From assembly GCA_043808235.1 (NCBI GenBank), contig JAZDFC010000110.1:62001-126000 (forward strand): a DNA stretch of 64,000 bases. Reading direction: 5' to 3'. The translations under genes were made by a program, and so were the position numbers. How positions within the stretch are numbered: the first letter of the stretch is position 1; every line of letters begins with the position of its first letter. Origin of the DNA: JAZDFC01 sp043808235 (GTDB lineage Bacteria; Bacteroidota; Ignavibacteria; Ignavibacteriales; Melioribacteraceae). The notes beneath the pieces were generated by a model. That model was given only the letters and a program-made list of their open reading frames with translations. It searched no databases and was not told the DNA's origin. Positions 8,066 to 16,357 of the stretch are shown here, piece after piece.

Positions 8066-10722
8066 TATGATAGTTTCTGTTTTGTTTCAACAATATGATA
8101 TGCTTCTACGATGTCGCCGACTTTTATGTCGTTAAAATTGTGTATGCTTAATCCACACTCATAACCTGCATCCACTTCGCGAACATCATCTTTAAATCTC
8201 TTTAACGAACTTATTTCGCCGTCATAAACAACTATTCCTTCGCGGAACAAACGTACTTTATTGGAACGGGTAACTTTACCGTGCTGAACATAACAACCGG
8301 CAATTGTACCAATCTTTGGTACTTTAAAAATATCCCGCACTTCGATAGTTGCATTTATTTCTTCGGATAGAATAGGCTCGAGCATTCCTTCGAGAGCCGA
8401 TTTGACTTCGTTGATGGCATCGTAGATTACGTTATATAATCTTATATCCACGTTCTCAACTTCAGCTAATTTACGCGCGTTGCTGTTTGGACGAACATGG
8501 AATCCAATTATGATGGCCTCGGACGCAGCGGCTAAAAGTACATCGCCTTCGGAGATAGCGCCAACTGCTTTGTGAATTACACGTACCGATATTTCCTGGT
8601 TAGACAGTTTCATCAATGAGTCAGATAACGCTTCAACAGAACCGTCCACATCGCCTTTAACAATAATTTTGAGTTCTTTGAATGCGCCTTTACCAATCTG
8701 GCTTGCAATTTCGTCGAGAGTAATTAACTTAACCTGCCGATAATCCTGTTCGCGTTTAAGCTGGAGGCGTTTGAAAGAAATTTCGCGGGCTTCCCTATCG
8801 GTATCAACTACAACAAATGCATCGCCTGCTTGCGGCGCTGATTCAAAACCCAATACAAGAGCCGGTGTTGATGGACCTGCTTCATCCATCTTTTGATTTC
8901 GTTCATCGAACATTGCACGAACACGACCATGATAATTTCCAGCAACGAAAATATCGCCAACTTTTAATGTGCCTTTTTGAACAAGTACAGTAGCGGTTAC
9001 TCCTCTTCCTTTATCAATCTGTGATTCGATAATCGCTCCCCTTGCATTACGATCCGGATTAGCCTGCAATTCGAGAATATCAGCTTCAAGTAAAACTTTC
9101 TCAAGGAGTAGATCGATATTCAATCCTTTCTTTGCTGAAATTTCGACGCACTGATATTTACCACCCCAATCTTCAACAAGTATATTTCTATCGGCTAATT
9201 GCTTTTTAATTTTTTCAATGTTGGCGCCGGGTTTATCAACTTTATTTATTGCAATAATAATAGGTACATTTGCAGCGCGGGCGTGATTAATCGCTTCGAT
9301 TGTTTGAGGCATAACCGCATCATCTGCCGCGATAACAAGAATTACAATGTCGGTAATACTCGCGCCTCTTGCGCGCATCGCAGTAAATGCTTCGTGACCC
9401 GGTGTGTCCAAAAATGTAATTGATTTTTCTTCATCGAATAAAACCCGGTAGGCTCCTATGTGCTGCGTTATACCCCCCGATTCACCTGCAACAACATTAG
9501 AGCTTCGAATGAAATCGAGGAGTGATGTTTTACCATGATCAACATGTCCCATAATCGTAACTACTGGAGAACGATGCTGCATTTCTTCCTCGGTGTCGCT
9601 ATGATCTTCAATTGCTTCCGAAGTGAACTCTTCGGCAAATTCAACTTCAAAACCAAATTCATCAGCTACAAGCGTGATTGTTTCAACATCGAGCCGCTGA
9701 TTGATAGTAACCATCAAACCAAGTCCGATACATTTTTGAATTACTTCGCTAACAGTAACATCCATCAAATTAGCAAGTTCATTTACGGCAATAAATTCCG
9801 TTACAACAACTTTCTTGCTGTCTTTCATCCTCTCTTCTTCAAGCCGCTCCTGTATCTCCATCTTCTCTTTACGTTTCTTCTTTCTGTAAGAAGCACGGTC
9901 GCCAAGCGCAGATTCATCCAAACTTAACATCGTACGCTTAATCGCAGCTTCAACTTCTTTTTTATCAACTTCGAGTTTTTTTACTTTTTTCTTTTTCTTG
10001 GATTTACCAACTTCTTCAACTTCTTCGCCGCCAACTTTCTTTTTAACTTTTAGAACTTTCTTTTTCTTTTTCTTCTTTATCTTGTCTTCTTCTGTTTCTA
10101 CAGTGGTGGTTGCCTTCGGCACTTGCGATTTTCCTTCACCTGCAGGTTTCTCTTCCTTTGTAACTACCCGGGGTTTACGAATATCCATTTTGCCGACAAT
10201 TTTAAGACCTGTTTTTCTTTCTTCTATCTCTCTCTCGGCTTTCGTTTTATATTTTACTTCTTTTTCAACTGGTTCTTCAACAACCGCCTCTTCAATAGTC
10301 TGCTCGACAGAAATTTCCTCAACAACCGGAGTTTCTATCGAAATTTCTTCAACTGGTTTTTCGACAACCGATTCTTCAATTACTGGTTCAGCAATCTCAA
10401 CTTTTGGTTCAACTTCTTTTTCTACAACTACTTCAAATTCGGCTTCTTTTAGCTTTTCTTCTGCTTTATGATCTGCTTCAGCTTTATCGCCACGTTTTTT
10501 CTGAAACTCGGAAATCTTCCTGTAATGTTTTTCTGCTTTTTCAATATCTTTTTTGAAATGAGCAGAAATATCAGCAAGCATTTCGTCCGTAAGCAGCGAC
10601 ATCAGCCCTTTAACATCATGACCTTTTTGCTGTAGAAATTCGAGCAGCGTTTCGGTAGCGATATTAATCTCCGCAGCATATTTGTAAAGCCGTAATTTTT
10701 TGGATTTGTCTTTATCAGTCAT
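8065..10722 (-). CDS. infB: Translation initiation factor IF-2
   Basis: An 885-residue IF-2, the GTPase that places initiator tRNA on the 30S subunit. The first 300 residues or so are the variable N-terminus: a short IF2_N module (LRLYKYAAEINIATETLLEF), a Glu/Val/Pro-rich repeat region, and a strongly basic Lys stretch. The G domain starts near residue 390 with GHVDHGKTSLLD, then DTPGHEAF, NKVD and SAKKG. The beta-barrel and C-terminal fMet-tRNA-binding domains follow at full length. It lies 24 bp after nusA. Confidence 0.98.
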   Translation of the reverse strand: MTDKDKSKKLRLYKYAAEINIATETLLEFLQQKGHDVKGLMSLLTDEMLADISAHFKKDIEKAEKHYRKISEFQKKRGDKAEADHKAEEKLKEAEFEVVVEKEVEPKVEIAEPVIEESVVEKPVEEISIETPVVEEISVEQTIEEAVVEEPVEKEVKYKTKAEREIEERKTGLKIVGKMDIRKPRVVTKEEKPAGEGKSQVPKATTTVETEEDKIKKKKKKKVLKVKKKVGGEEVEEVGKSKKKKKVKKLEVDKKEVEAAIKRTMLSLDESALGDRASYRKKKRKEKMEIQERLEEERMKDSKKVVVTEFIAVNELANLMDVTVSEVIQKCIGLGLMVTINQRLDVETITLVADEFGFEVEFAEEFTSEAIEDHSDTEEEMQHRSPVVTIMGHVDHGKTSLLDFIRSSNVVAGESGGITQHIGAYRVLFDEEKSITFLDTPGHEAFTAMRARGASITDIVILVIAADDAVMPQTIEAINHARAANVPIIIAINKVDKPGANIEKIKKQLADRNILVEDWGGKYQCVEISAKKGLNIDLLLEKVLLEADILELQANPDRNARGAIIESQIDKGRGVTATVLVQKGTLKVGDIFVAGNYHGRVRAMFDERNQKMDEAGPSTPALVLGFESAPQAGDAFVVVDTDREAREISFKRLQLKREQDYRQVKLITLDEIASQIGKGAFKELKIIVKGDVDGSVEALSDSLMKLSNQEISVRVIHKAVGAISEGDVLLAAASEAIIIGFHVRPNSNARKLAEVENVDIRLYNVIYDAINEVKSALEGMLEPILSEEINATIEVRDIFKVPKIGTIAGCYVQHGKVTRSNKVRLFREGIVVYDGEISSLKRFKDDVREVDAGYECGLSIHNFNDIKVGDIVEAYHIVETKQKLS

Positions 10723-10746
10723 AGAAATTAAACCCGAGAGAAATAA

Positions 10747-11994
10747 TTATTCCTCTTCCTCAAATTGTTCTTTTAATATATCAATTATTTGTTGAGCTTT
10801 CTCTTTATCAAGACCTTCAATCTGGCAAAGTTCATCAATACCGGCACTAAGCACTTCAACTGCGGTATCAAAACGACTGTTGATTAACAGATTTACAATA
10901 TCAGGGCCAAGTTCTTCTTTCAAGTCAATCAATTCGATGTCGTCTTCGTACTCTTCATAAGGTTTCTCTTCTCTTATTACATCGATATCGTAACCCGTCA
11001 AACGCATTGCAAGCCTTATGTTCACACCGCCTCTACCAACAATTAGAGACACCTGATCGCTATCGGCTGTCACGGTACATTTTTTATTATCTTCATCAAT
11101 TTCAATTTGTTTTAATTTTGCTGGAGCTAATGCTCTCTGAATATATGTAACAGGATCCTCGGAATAACTGATTACGTCAATATTTTCATTATTTAACTCG
11201 CGTACAATCGCATGAATTCTAACACCTTTCATTCCAACGCAGGCTCCGACTGCATCAATACGGGCATCAGTCGATTCAACGGAAACTTTGGCGCGTTCGC
11301 CAGGTTCTCTCGATATTCCCTTTATATCAATAACGCTGTCATAAATTTCGGGAATTTCGATCTCGAACAACCTGCGCAAGAAAATATTATCAGCACGTGA
11401 TATTACAATAACAGGACCGTTTGGAGTTTTACGAACTTCCTTAACAATTGCACGAAGTGTTTCGCCTTTGCGGTATTTTTCGCGCGGTATCTGCTCGTTT
11501 CTCGGAAGGATTAATTCATTTTTATTGTGATTGATAAGCACATCGTTTTTACGAACCTGATAAATATCACCGACAACAATCTCGCCAATCATTTCACTGT
11601 ATTCATTGTAAATAATTTCTTTTTCAATTTCACGGATACGTTGATTGAGACTTTGCCGCGCAAGGTTGATGAGCCGACGTCCAAAAGTTGAGAGCTCTAT
11701 TTTTTCGACATAATCATCTCCCACTTCAAGTTCATCTTCATTTCCGTGTTCATTCACTTCGTCTATGCTGACTTCCATTTCAGGATTTTCAACTTTATCA
11801 ACGATAACACGTTCGAGAAATATTTCTATATCGCCTTTATCCATGTTAACAACAACATCGTACTTTGATTCGGCGCCGTATTTCTTTTTAACGAGCAACC
11901 CGAATATTTCTTCGATTATGCCTGCGAGAACGTCTTTGTCTAAACTTTTCTCCCGCACCATCTGGGCAAAGGATTCAACAATTTCGGAATTCAT
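10747..11994 (-). CDS. nusA: Transcription termination/antitermination factor NusA
   Basis: A 415-residue NusA that binds RNA polymerase and modulates pausing, termination and antitermination. It has the N-terminal RNAP-binding domain, an S1 domain (GEIVVGDIYQVRKNDVLI), and tandem KH domains (RAKVSVESTDARIDAVGACVG and SLIVGRGGVNIRLAMRLTG). A short helical C-terminus (LCQIEGLDKEKAQQIIDILK) resembles one helix-hairpin-helix module and is followed by an acidic end. It is shorter than the 495-residue E. coli form, which has two acidic repeats. It lies between rimP and infB. Confidence 0.97.
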   Translation of the reverse strand: MNSEIVESFAQMVREKSLDKDVLAGIIEEIFGLLVKKKYGAESKYDVVVNMDKGDIEIFLERVIVDKVENPEMEVSIDEVNEHGNEDELEVGDDYVEKIELSTFGRRLINLARQSLNQRIREIEKEIIYNEYSEMIGEIVVGDIYQVRKNDVLINHNKNELILPRNEQIPREKYRKGETLRAIVKEVRKTPNGPVIVISRADNIFLRRLFEIEIPEIYDSVIDIKGISREPGERAKVSVESTDARIDAVGACVGMKGVRIHAIVRELNNENIDVISYSEDPVTYIQRALAPAKLKQIEIDEDNKKCTVTADSDQVSLIVGRGGVNIRLAMRLTGYDIDVIREEKPYEEYEDDIELIDLKEELGPDIVNLLINSRFDTAVEVLSAGIDELCQIEGLDKEKAQQIIDILKEQFEEEE

Positions 11995-12011
11995 TTATCA
12001 ATCCTCCGTTA

Positions 12012-12464
12012 TCAAAAACTGATTTTTACTAATGCTTTTTTAATTTTTTCAAAATTGACAATTATTTCATTTTTACCTGAGCCAAAGAAAAGATCGTTGT
12101 TTTCGATCCGGATAAGTTTGCCGGTAATTTTCTTTTCTTCGTCACCATCTGTATAAATGACGTCAAAGTTTCTGTTTATATGTTTTGGATACTGCCCAAT
12201 GAATTTCAAAGATCTTGCAACTCCGGGTGAAGAAACATCGAGCCGGTAATCACATTCAATCACATTTTGAAGTTCAATTACGTCGGTTATCTCTCTGCTA
12301 AAATGTGCGCAGTCATCGGATGTCATCCCGATCTGATTATCAATAAAAATTTCTATCACGGGAGTTTTTTCATTTCCCCTGAAATTAATTTCGATTGGAA
12401 AGAATCCGAGTTTTACTGCGGTTTCTTCAAAAATGAGTCGTATTTTAGCTTTATCCAATTTCAT
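12012..12464 (-). CDS. rimP: Ribosome maturation factor RimP
   Basis: A RimP of about 150 residues, needed for maturation of the 30S subunit. Recognisable segments are PVIEIFIDNQ, the DDCAHFSREI helix, and YRLDVSSPGVARSLKF. The frame can be read back to a TTG at 12485, but that codon lies inside a hairpin. The ATG at 12464 (MKLDKAKIRL) is the natural start. There is no good Shine-Dalgarno before it; instead a terminator-like hairpin abuts the gene. It is the first gene of the rimP-nusA-infB operon. Confidence 0.94.
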   Translation of the reverse strand: MKLDKAKIRLIFEETAVKLGFFPIEINFRGNEKTPVIEIFIDNQIGMTSDDCAHFSREITDVIELQNVIECDYRLDVSSPGVARSLKFIGQYPKHINRNFDVIYTDGDEEKKITGKLIRIENNDLFFGSGKNEIIVNFEKIKKALVKISF

Positions 12465-12471
12465 ACAAACA

Positions 12472-12492
12472 AAAATCGCCCTCAAAGGGGCG
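12472..12492 (-). promoter_or_regulatory. rimP leader: Hairpin plus U-tract immediately before rimP start
   Basis: On the minus strand CGCCC and GGGCG arms (12477-12492) form a short GC stem with a 6-nt loop, followed by ATTTTTGTTTG and then the rimP ATG. This is an intrinsic-terminator shape ending 8-12 nt before the start codon, so it could act as an attenuator or as a translation-initiation structure. Leader hairpins before rimP are known in gammaproteobacteria (rimP leader); relatedness here is inference. Confidence 0.5.
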
Positions 12493-13274
12493 AATTAGTG
12501 GACAAAATTTAATACTATTAATGGGAATTAGCAAATTATTAATCCCGACTTCAACCTTCGATTATTATGAGCATAAGTCATTATCCTTGATTTAGAAATT
12601 ACAAAAGTCGAATAGACAAACAACAAATAAATTACAAATTATCTTAAGGACAGTTCTCTCAAACAGTGTTAATATTTTGGAGGATAGCTAATACATTTTT
12701 CTTTAACCCCTATTTTTATGACACCTCAGATTGTCTTTTCCTCAACTCGTCCACTGCCAAAGCTGTAATAAATTAATTCTATTAATATTTCTCCGAAATA
12801 GTTAAGCAAACGAGCAGAGTAACATTATCTTGATTTTTTTACGAAAATTAAAAATAGGTGTCATATTTTAAACCAGTACTATAAAATTGCACTTGACTCT
12901 TTATTCCCATTTTATTTAAACTTACTACAGAGAAAAATGAAGTACACACATTTCTCAATTGGGAAATGCTCACTCAGTACAGCGGTCAGAATTCAAAGTA
13001 ATACTTATATGGCGATTCATTTTTTCTTAAGCTTATTTTTGTTCTTTAGCGCTTTGTGAGTAAGTACATAGCTGAGAGGTAGAGTGATTCTGTAAAGTGT
13101 TAGAATTGAGTAATCATTTTTAAAATCAATAATGTCGAAGCCCTACACCTTAAAATATTTCACTACTCCGCCTAAACATTTAACAACACTCTATACCTAT
13201 AGATAGATTAAGAATGGAAGTAATTGGAATTTAATAATTCGTGTATTTATATATAATGCAATTGGAGTAAAAAA
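12493..13274. other. Gene-free spacer between rimP and the T9SS protein
   Basis: About 780 bp of AT-rich sequence with no convincing ORF, tRNA or insertion sequence. It must carry the promoter of the rimP-nusA-infB operon (minus) and that of the secreted protein (plus). The only internal structure I see is a 9-bp inverted pair, ATGACACCT at 12718-12726 and AGGTGTCAT near 12855-12863, each next to a CTATTTTT/AAAAATAG tract. A TATAAT-like hexamer near 13249 precedes the downstream gene. Confidence 0.5.
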
Positions 13275-16154
13275 ATGAAGAATTATTTTTTTTATCTGTT
13301 CCTTCTTATTTTTAGCACTATTAATGCACAAACATTTTTTACCAAAACTTTCCATGAGTATAACATCGGTTCAGTTTTATGTGGAGTAAAAGTTTTTCAA
13401 CTTAATGATGGCGGTTATATTTTAACGGGCATCTCTATGAATAACCAGATAGTAATCTTAAAAGCTGATTCCCTCGGAAACAAAATATGGAGTAGAGATT
13501 TTAAATCGAGATTTTGGGACGATCAGAATTCACTCCCTGTAGTTATTACCCCAGAGGGTGAGACGATAATATTCTATATTAAACGTGTATTACTTGAACC
13601 GACTGAGAGACACCTCACAAAACTAAATATTCATGGAGAAACTGTTTGGGATTTACTTGTTGACGACAATGAAAGTCAAGTTGCAAGTGACGCAGTACTA
13701 TCCAACAACGGAGATATTTTTATTGTTTCAACTTTCATGATCAATAATAATTATATACCTAAACTGCTCAAATTTGACGGGAATGGAAATCTAATATTTT
13801 CCAAAGTTTTTAATTTTTCTTTATTCAATGCGAATTTATGTAGGTTGTTATGGAGTCCAAGAAATCAGCTTCTTTTAGCTGGCGAATCAACGATAGTAGT
13901 TCTCAATGACACAGGAGAGGAACAATGGAGTAAAAGTCTTGAAGGCATAATTAAAACTGTTAGCCTCGAGGAAGATAATTATATTATTTGCCTACCCTCG
14001 GAAACAAAAAGTATAATATCAAAATTTGATTATATGGGAGAAATTGTTTGGGAAAAGAGCCTCAACGGTAAAGTTAAAAATATCAATTACACACCAGGCA
14101 AGGGATACATCGCTGCAATACAACGTTACTCTGGAAATTTCCTTTCAAAAATAGATGTAAATTTTGATATAGAATATGAATGGATGTCATGGGGAAATTT
14201 AGCCTACGCAGAGGAGACAAAAGGAATAGGATTTTTAGCTATTGGAATATTACAAAGTAATTTGTGGATAATAAAAACAAATTTATCTTTAGAGTTTTCA
14301 GGTATTGAAATTTTATCGCCGGGGATGTATTCTGCATTAAGTCCACTGACTTTGAATAATGTTGAATTTCTAACAAACCAGGTAAATAGCATAACAATTG
14401 ACCTCTCAACTAATAACGGAAAAAGCTGGAATCAGATTGATTCAAATATACCCTCCTCATCAGGTCATTATACCTGGGGTATTCTACTGACGGAACAGTA
14501 TGATTCGTGTTTAATCCGTATTAGTGATTTTAGCAATCCAATAGTTACAGGTATTTCGGGCATGTTTTCTATAAAGTATCAGATGGATAATAACAATTAT
14601 ATTAGTATTAATAATGTAAAAATGTGGATATCTAATAATGGAATGAGTTCTCACAATCCTTTAATGGATAATGGCGGATATTATTGGCCAAGAGAGAATT
14701 TCGATAAATTCTCTGCAATTTATACAGACGGGATCGTTTATGGCGCGACTGTAAACAACGAAATAAAAGTCGGTGGTGCAACATATAGATACGGATGGCA
14801 AGCCGGACCAATTATGAATAATGGCAATGCTGCAGATCCCAATGATATTAAGTATCGAATATATAAAATAAGAAAAAATTGGGAGTCGATGCCTGAAGGA
14901 TATGAAAAGAGTCTTTTTGAATACGACTATAATAATTGGCCTGGTGATCTCGGAGCTCCGTTCGATGACTTAAACAATGATGGGGTATTCACAAAGGGAA
15001 TTGATTTACCACGATATTTGGGTGATGAGCAGCTATATATGATTAGTAATGACAAAGATCCAAGCCGTTCAACCTATTTATATGGTTCATACCCGATTGG
15101 ATTAGAGTTTCAACAACTACTTTTTGGATTTGATAGAGAAGATGGTTTGGCAGATGTTATCTATAAAAAAATCGATATTATAAATAAAAGTGAAAATATA
15201 ATAAAAGACATGTACATTAGTTACTGGGCCGATGGCGACTTAGGAAATATTAATGATGATCGTGTTGGATGCGACACTACGTTAAGTCTTGGTTTCAATT
15301 ACAATGCCGATAACAATGATGAAGGATACTATGGTGAATTCCCACCAGCTGTTGGCCATCTCTTAATTCAAGGTCCCATTGTTCAGTCAGCCGTCACTGA
15401 TAGTGCCAGGTTTAATGAAAAATGGCTTAAAGGTTTTAAAAATCTCCCAATGTCAAGTTTTGTAATTTATGTAGATGAGTTCTCGTCTAATATTTATAAT
15501 GACCCCAACCTTGGTATTTACCCTGGTACAATACAAATGTATTACAACATGCAAGGATTGACTGGGCAGGGGAGTCAGTTTAAAGATCCCAATACAAATC
15601 AATCAACTAAGTATTGCCTACCAGGAGATCCTATTTCAGGACAAGGATGGTTTGAAGGAGCCGGCTGGCCTGGAGGCTTCTCACCAGGTGATAGAAGATA
15701 CCTATTATCTTCCGGCCCATTTACCATGGCTCCCGGTGATACCCAAGAAGTTGTTTATGCGGTCTTAGCTTCCAAAGGATCGAATAATCTTAACAGTATT
15801 TCAACTCTAAAAAAGCTCGCAAAAGAAATAAAGAATTTCTATTACTCCGATTACATTAGTTATATTATTAATGAAAAAATATCAACTCCTTTCTATTTTC
15901 AGTTATTTCAGAACTACCCCAATCCATTCAATCCGGTTACAAAAATCAAATATCAAATACCGGAAAACGGAATGGTTACATTAAAAGTGTACGATATTCT
16001 CGGAAGAGAAGTTGCAACACTCGTGGATCAATTCCAGAAGGTTGGAAAGTATGATGTTGAATTTAATGCTAAAGGATTAGCAAGCGGCGTATATATTTAC
16101 AAAATAAATGCGAACAGCTTTACTGACAGCAAAAAGTTCGTGTTGATGAAATAG
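13275..16154 (+). CDS. Large secreted protein with T9SS-type C-terminal sorting domain
   Basis: A 959-residue exported protein. Residues 1-18 are a signal peptide ending INAQ. The N-terminal third has repeats of the form GGYILTG...LKADSLGNKIW, which look like beta-propeller blades. The middle is unassigned and rich in Asn/Asp/Gly and aromatics. The last 80 residues are a canonical Por secretion-type sorting domain: LFQNYPNPFNPVTKIKYQIP, then LKVYDILGREVATLVD, then GLASGVYIYKI and KKFVLMK. By family knowledge such proteins cross the outer membrane by type IX secretion and are surface-attached or released. The substrate or role is unknown. It is monocistronic, with the start preceded by TTGGAG. 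Confidence 0.9.
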   Translation: MKNYFFYLFLLIFSTINAQTFFTKTFHEYNIGSVLCGVKVFQLNDGGYILTGISMNNQIVILKADSLGNKIWSRDFKSRFWDDQNSLPVVITPEGETIIFYIKRVLLEPTERHLTKLNIHGETVWDLLVDDNESQVASDAVLSNNGDIFIVSTFMINNNYIPKLLKFDGNGNLIFSKVFNFSLFNANLCRLLWSPRNQLLLAGESTIVVLNDTGEEQWSKSLEGIIKTVSLEEDNYIICLPSETKSIISKFDYMGEIVWEKSLNGKVKNINYTPGKGYIAAIQRYSGNFLSKIDVNFDIEYEWMSWGNLAYAEETKGIGFLAIGILQSNLWIIKTNLSLEFSGIEILSPGMYSALSPLTLNNVEFLTNQVNSITIDLSTNNGKSWNQIDSNIPSSSGHYTWGILLTEQYDSCLIRISDFSNPIVTGISGMFSIKYQMDNNNYISINNVKMWISNNGMSSHNPLMDNGGYYWPRENFDKFSAIYTDGIVYGATVNNEIKVGGATYRYGWQAGPIMNNGNAADPNDIKYRIYKIRKNWESMPEGYEKSLFEYDYNNWPGDLGAPFDDLNNDGVFTKGIDLPRYLGDEQLYMISNDKDPSRSTYLYGSYPIGLEFQQLLFGFDREDGLADVIYKKIDIINKSENIIKDMYISYWADGDLGNINDDRVGCDTTLSLGFNYNADNNDEGYYGEFPPAVGHLLIQGPIVQSAVTDSARFNEKWLKGFKNLPMSSFVIYVDEFSSNIYNDPNLGIYPGTIQMYYNMQGLTGQGSQFKDPNTNQSTKYCLPGDPISGQGWFEGAGWPGGFSPGDRRYLLSSGPFTMAPGDTQEVVYAVLASKGSNNLNSISTLKKLAKEIKNFYYSDYISYIINEKISTPFYFQLFQNYPNPFNPVTKIKYQIPENGMVTLKVYDILGREVATLVDQFQKVGKYDVEFNAKGLASGVYIYKINANSFTDSKKFVLMK

Positions 16155-16174
16155 CGTTTGAATTCAAATTTGAA

Positions 16175-16223
16175 AAAAGCCGAACATTTAACCGAAAAGA
16201 ATAGACAAAAATGTTGGGCTTTT
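16175..16223. terminator. Bidirectional terminator-like hairpin after the T9SS protein
   Basis: Arms AAAAGCCGAACATTT (16175-16189) and AAATGTTGGGCTTTT (16209-16223) pair with a single mismatch across a 19-nt loop. The terminal A and T runs give a U-tract in either direction. It lies 20 bp after the plus-strand stop, so it probably terminates that gene. Confidence 0.6.
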
Positions 16224-16326
16224 GTTCATCGTAATTTATGATGCGTGTCCGGCAGCAGACGGGATTTGTTTGGATAGCGATACACTTTAAGCTTGCCGGG
16301 TATCGCGGTAAAAGCATGGATTACAC

Positions 16327-16353
16327 AGCCCGGTTATGTAGCCGGGCTTTTTA
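16327..16353 (+). terminator. GC-rich terminator hairpin
   Basis: AGCCCGG (16327-16333) pairs with CCGGGCT (16342-16348) across an 8-nt loop and is followed by TTTTTAT on the plus strand. It stands 5 bp from the convergent bamA-like stop codon. The U-tract orientation favours the plus strand; it may also block read-through from the minus side. Confidence 0.65.
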
Positions 16354-16357
16354 TCAT

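Noticed and set aside
9998..10471. Plus-strand Ser/Phe-rich ORFs opposite infB
   Set aside because: They are antisense to the low-complexity Lys/Glu/Val region of IF-2; their composition is a shadow of that region.
12493..13274. Hidden gene or ncRNA in the 780-bp spacer
   Set aside because: No open frame of useful length, tRNA cloverleaf or strong hairpin set was found; only a 9-bp inverted pair is visible.
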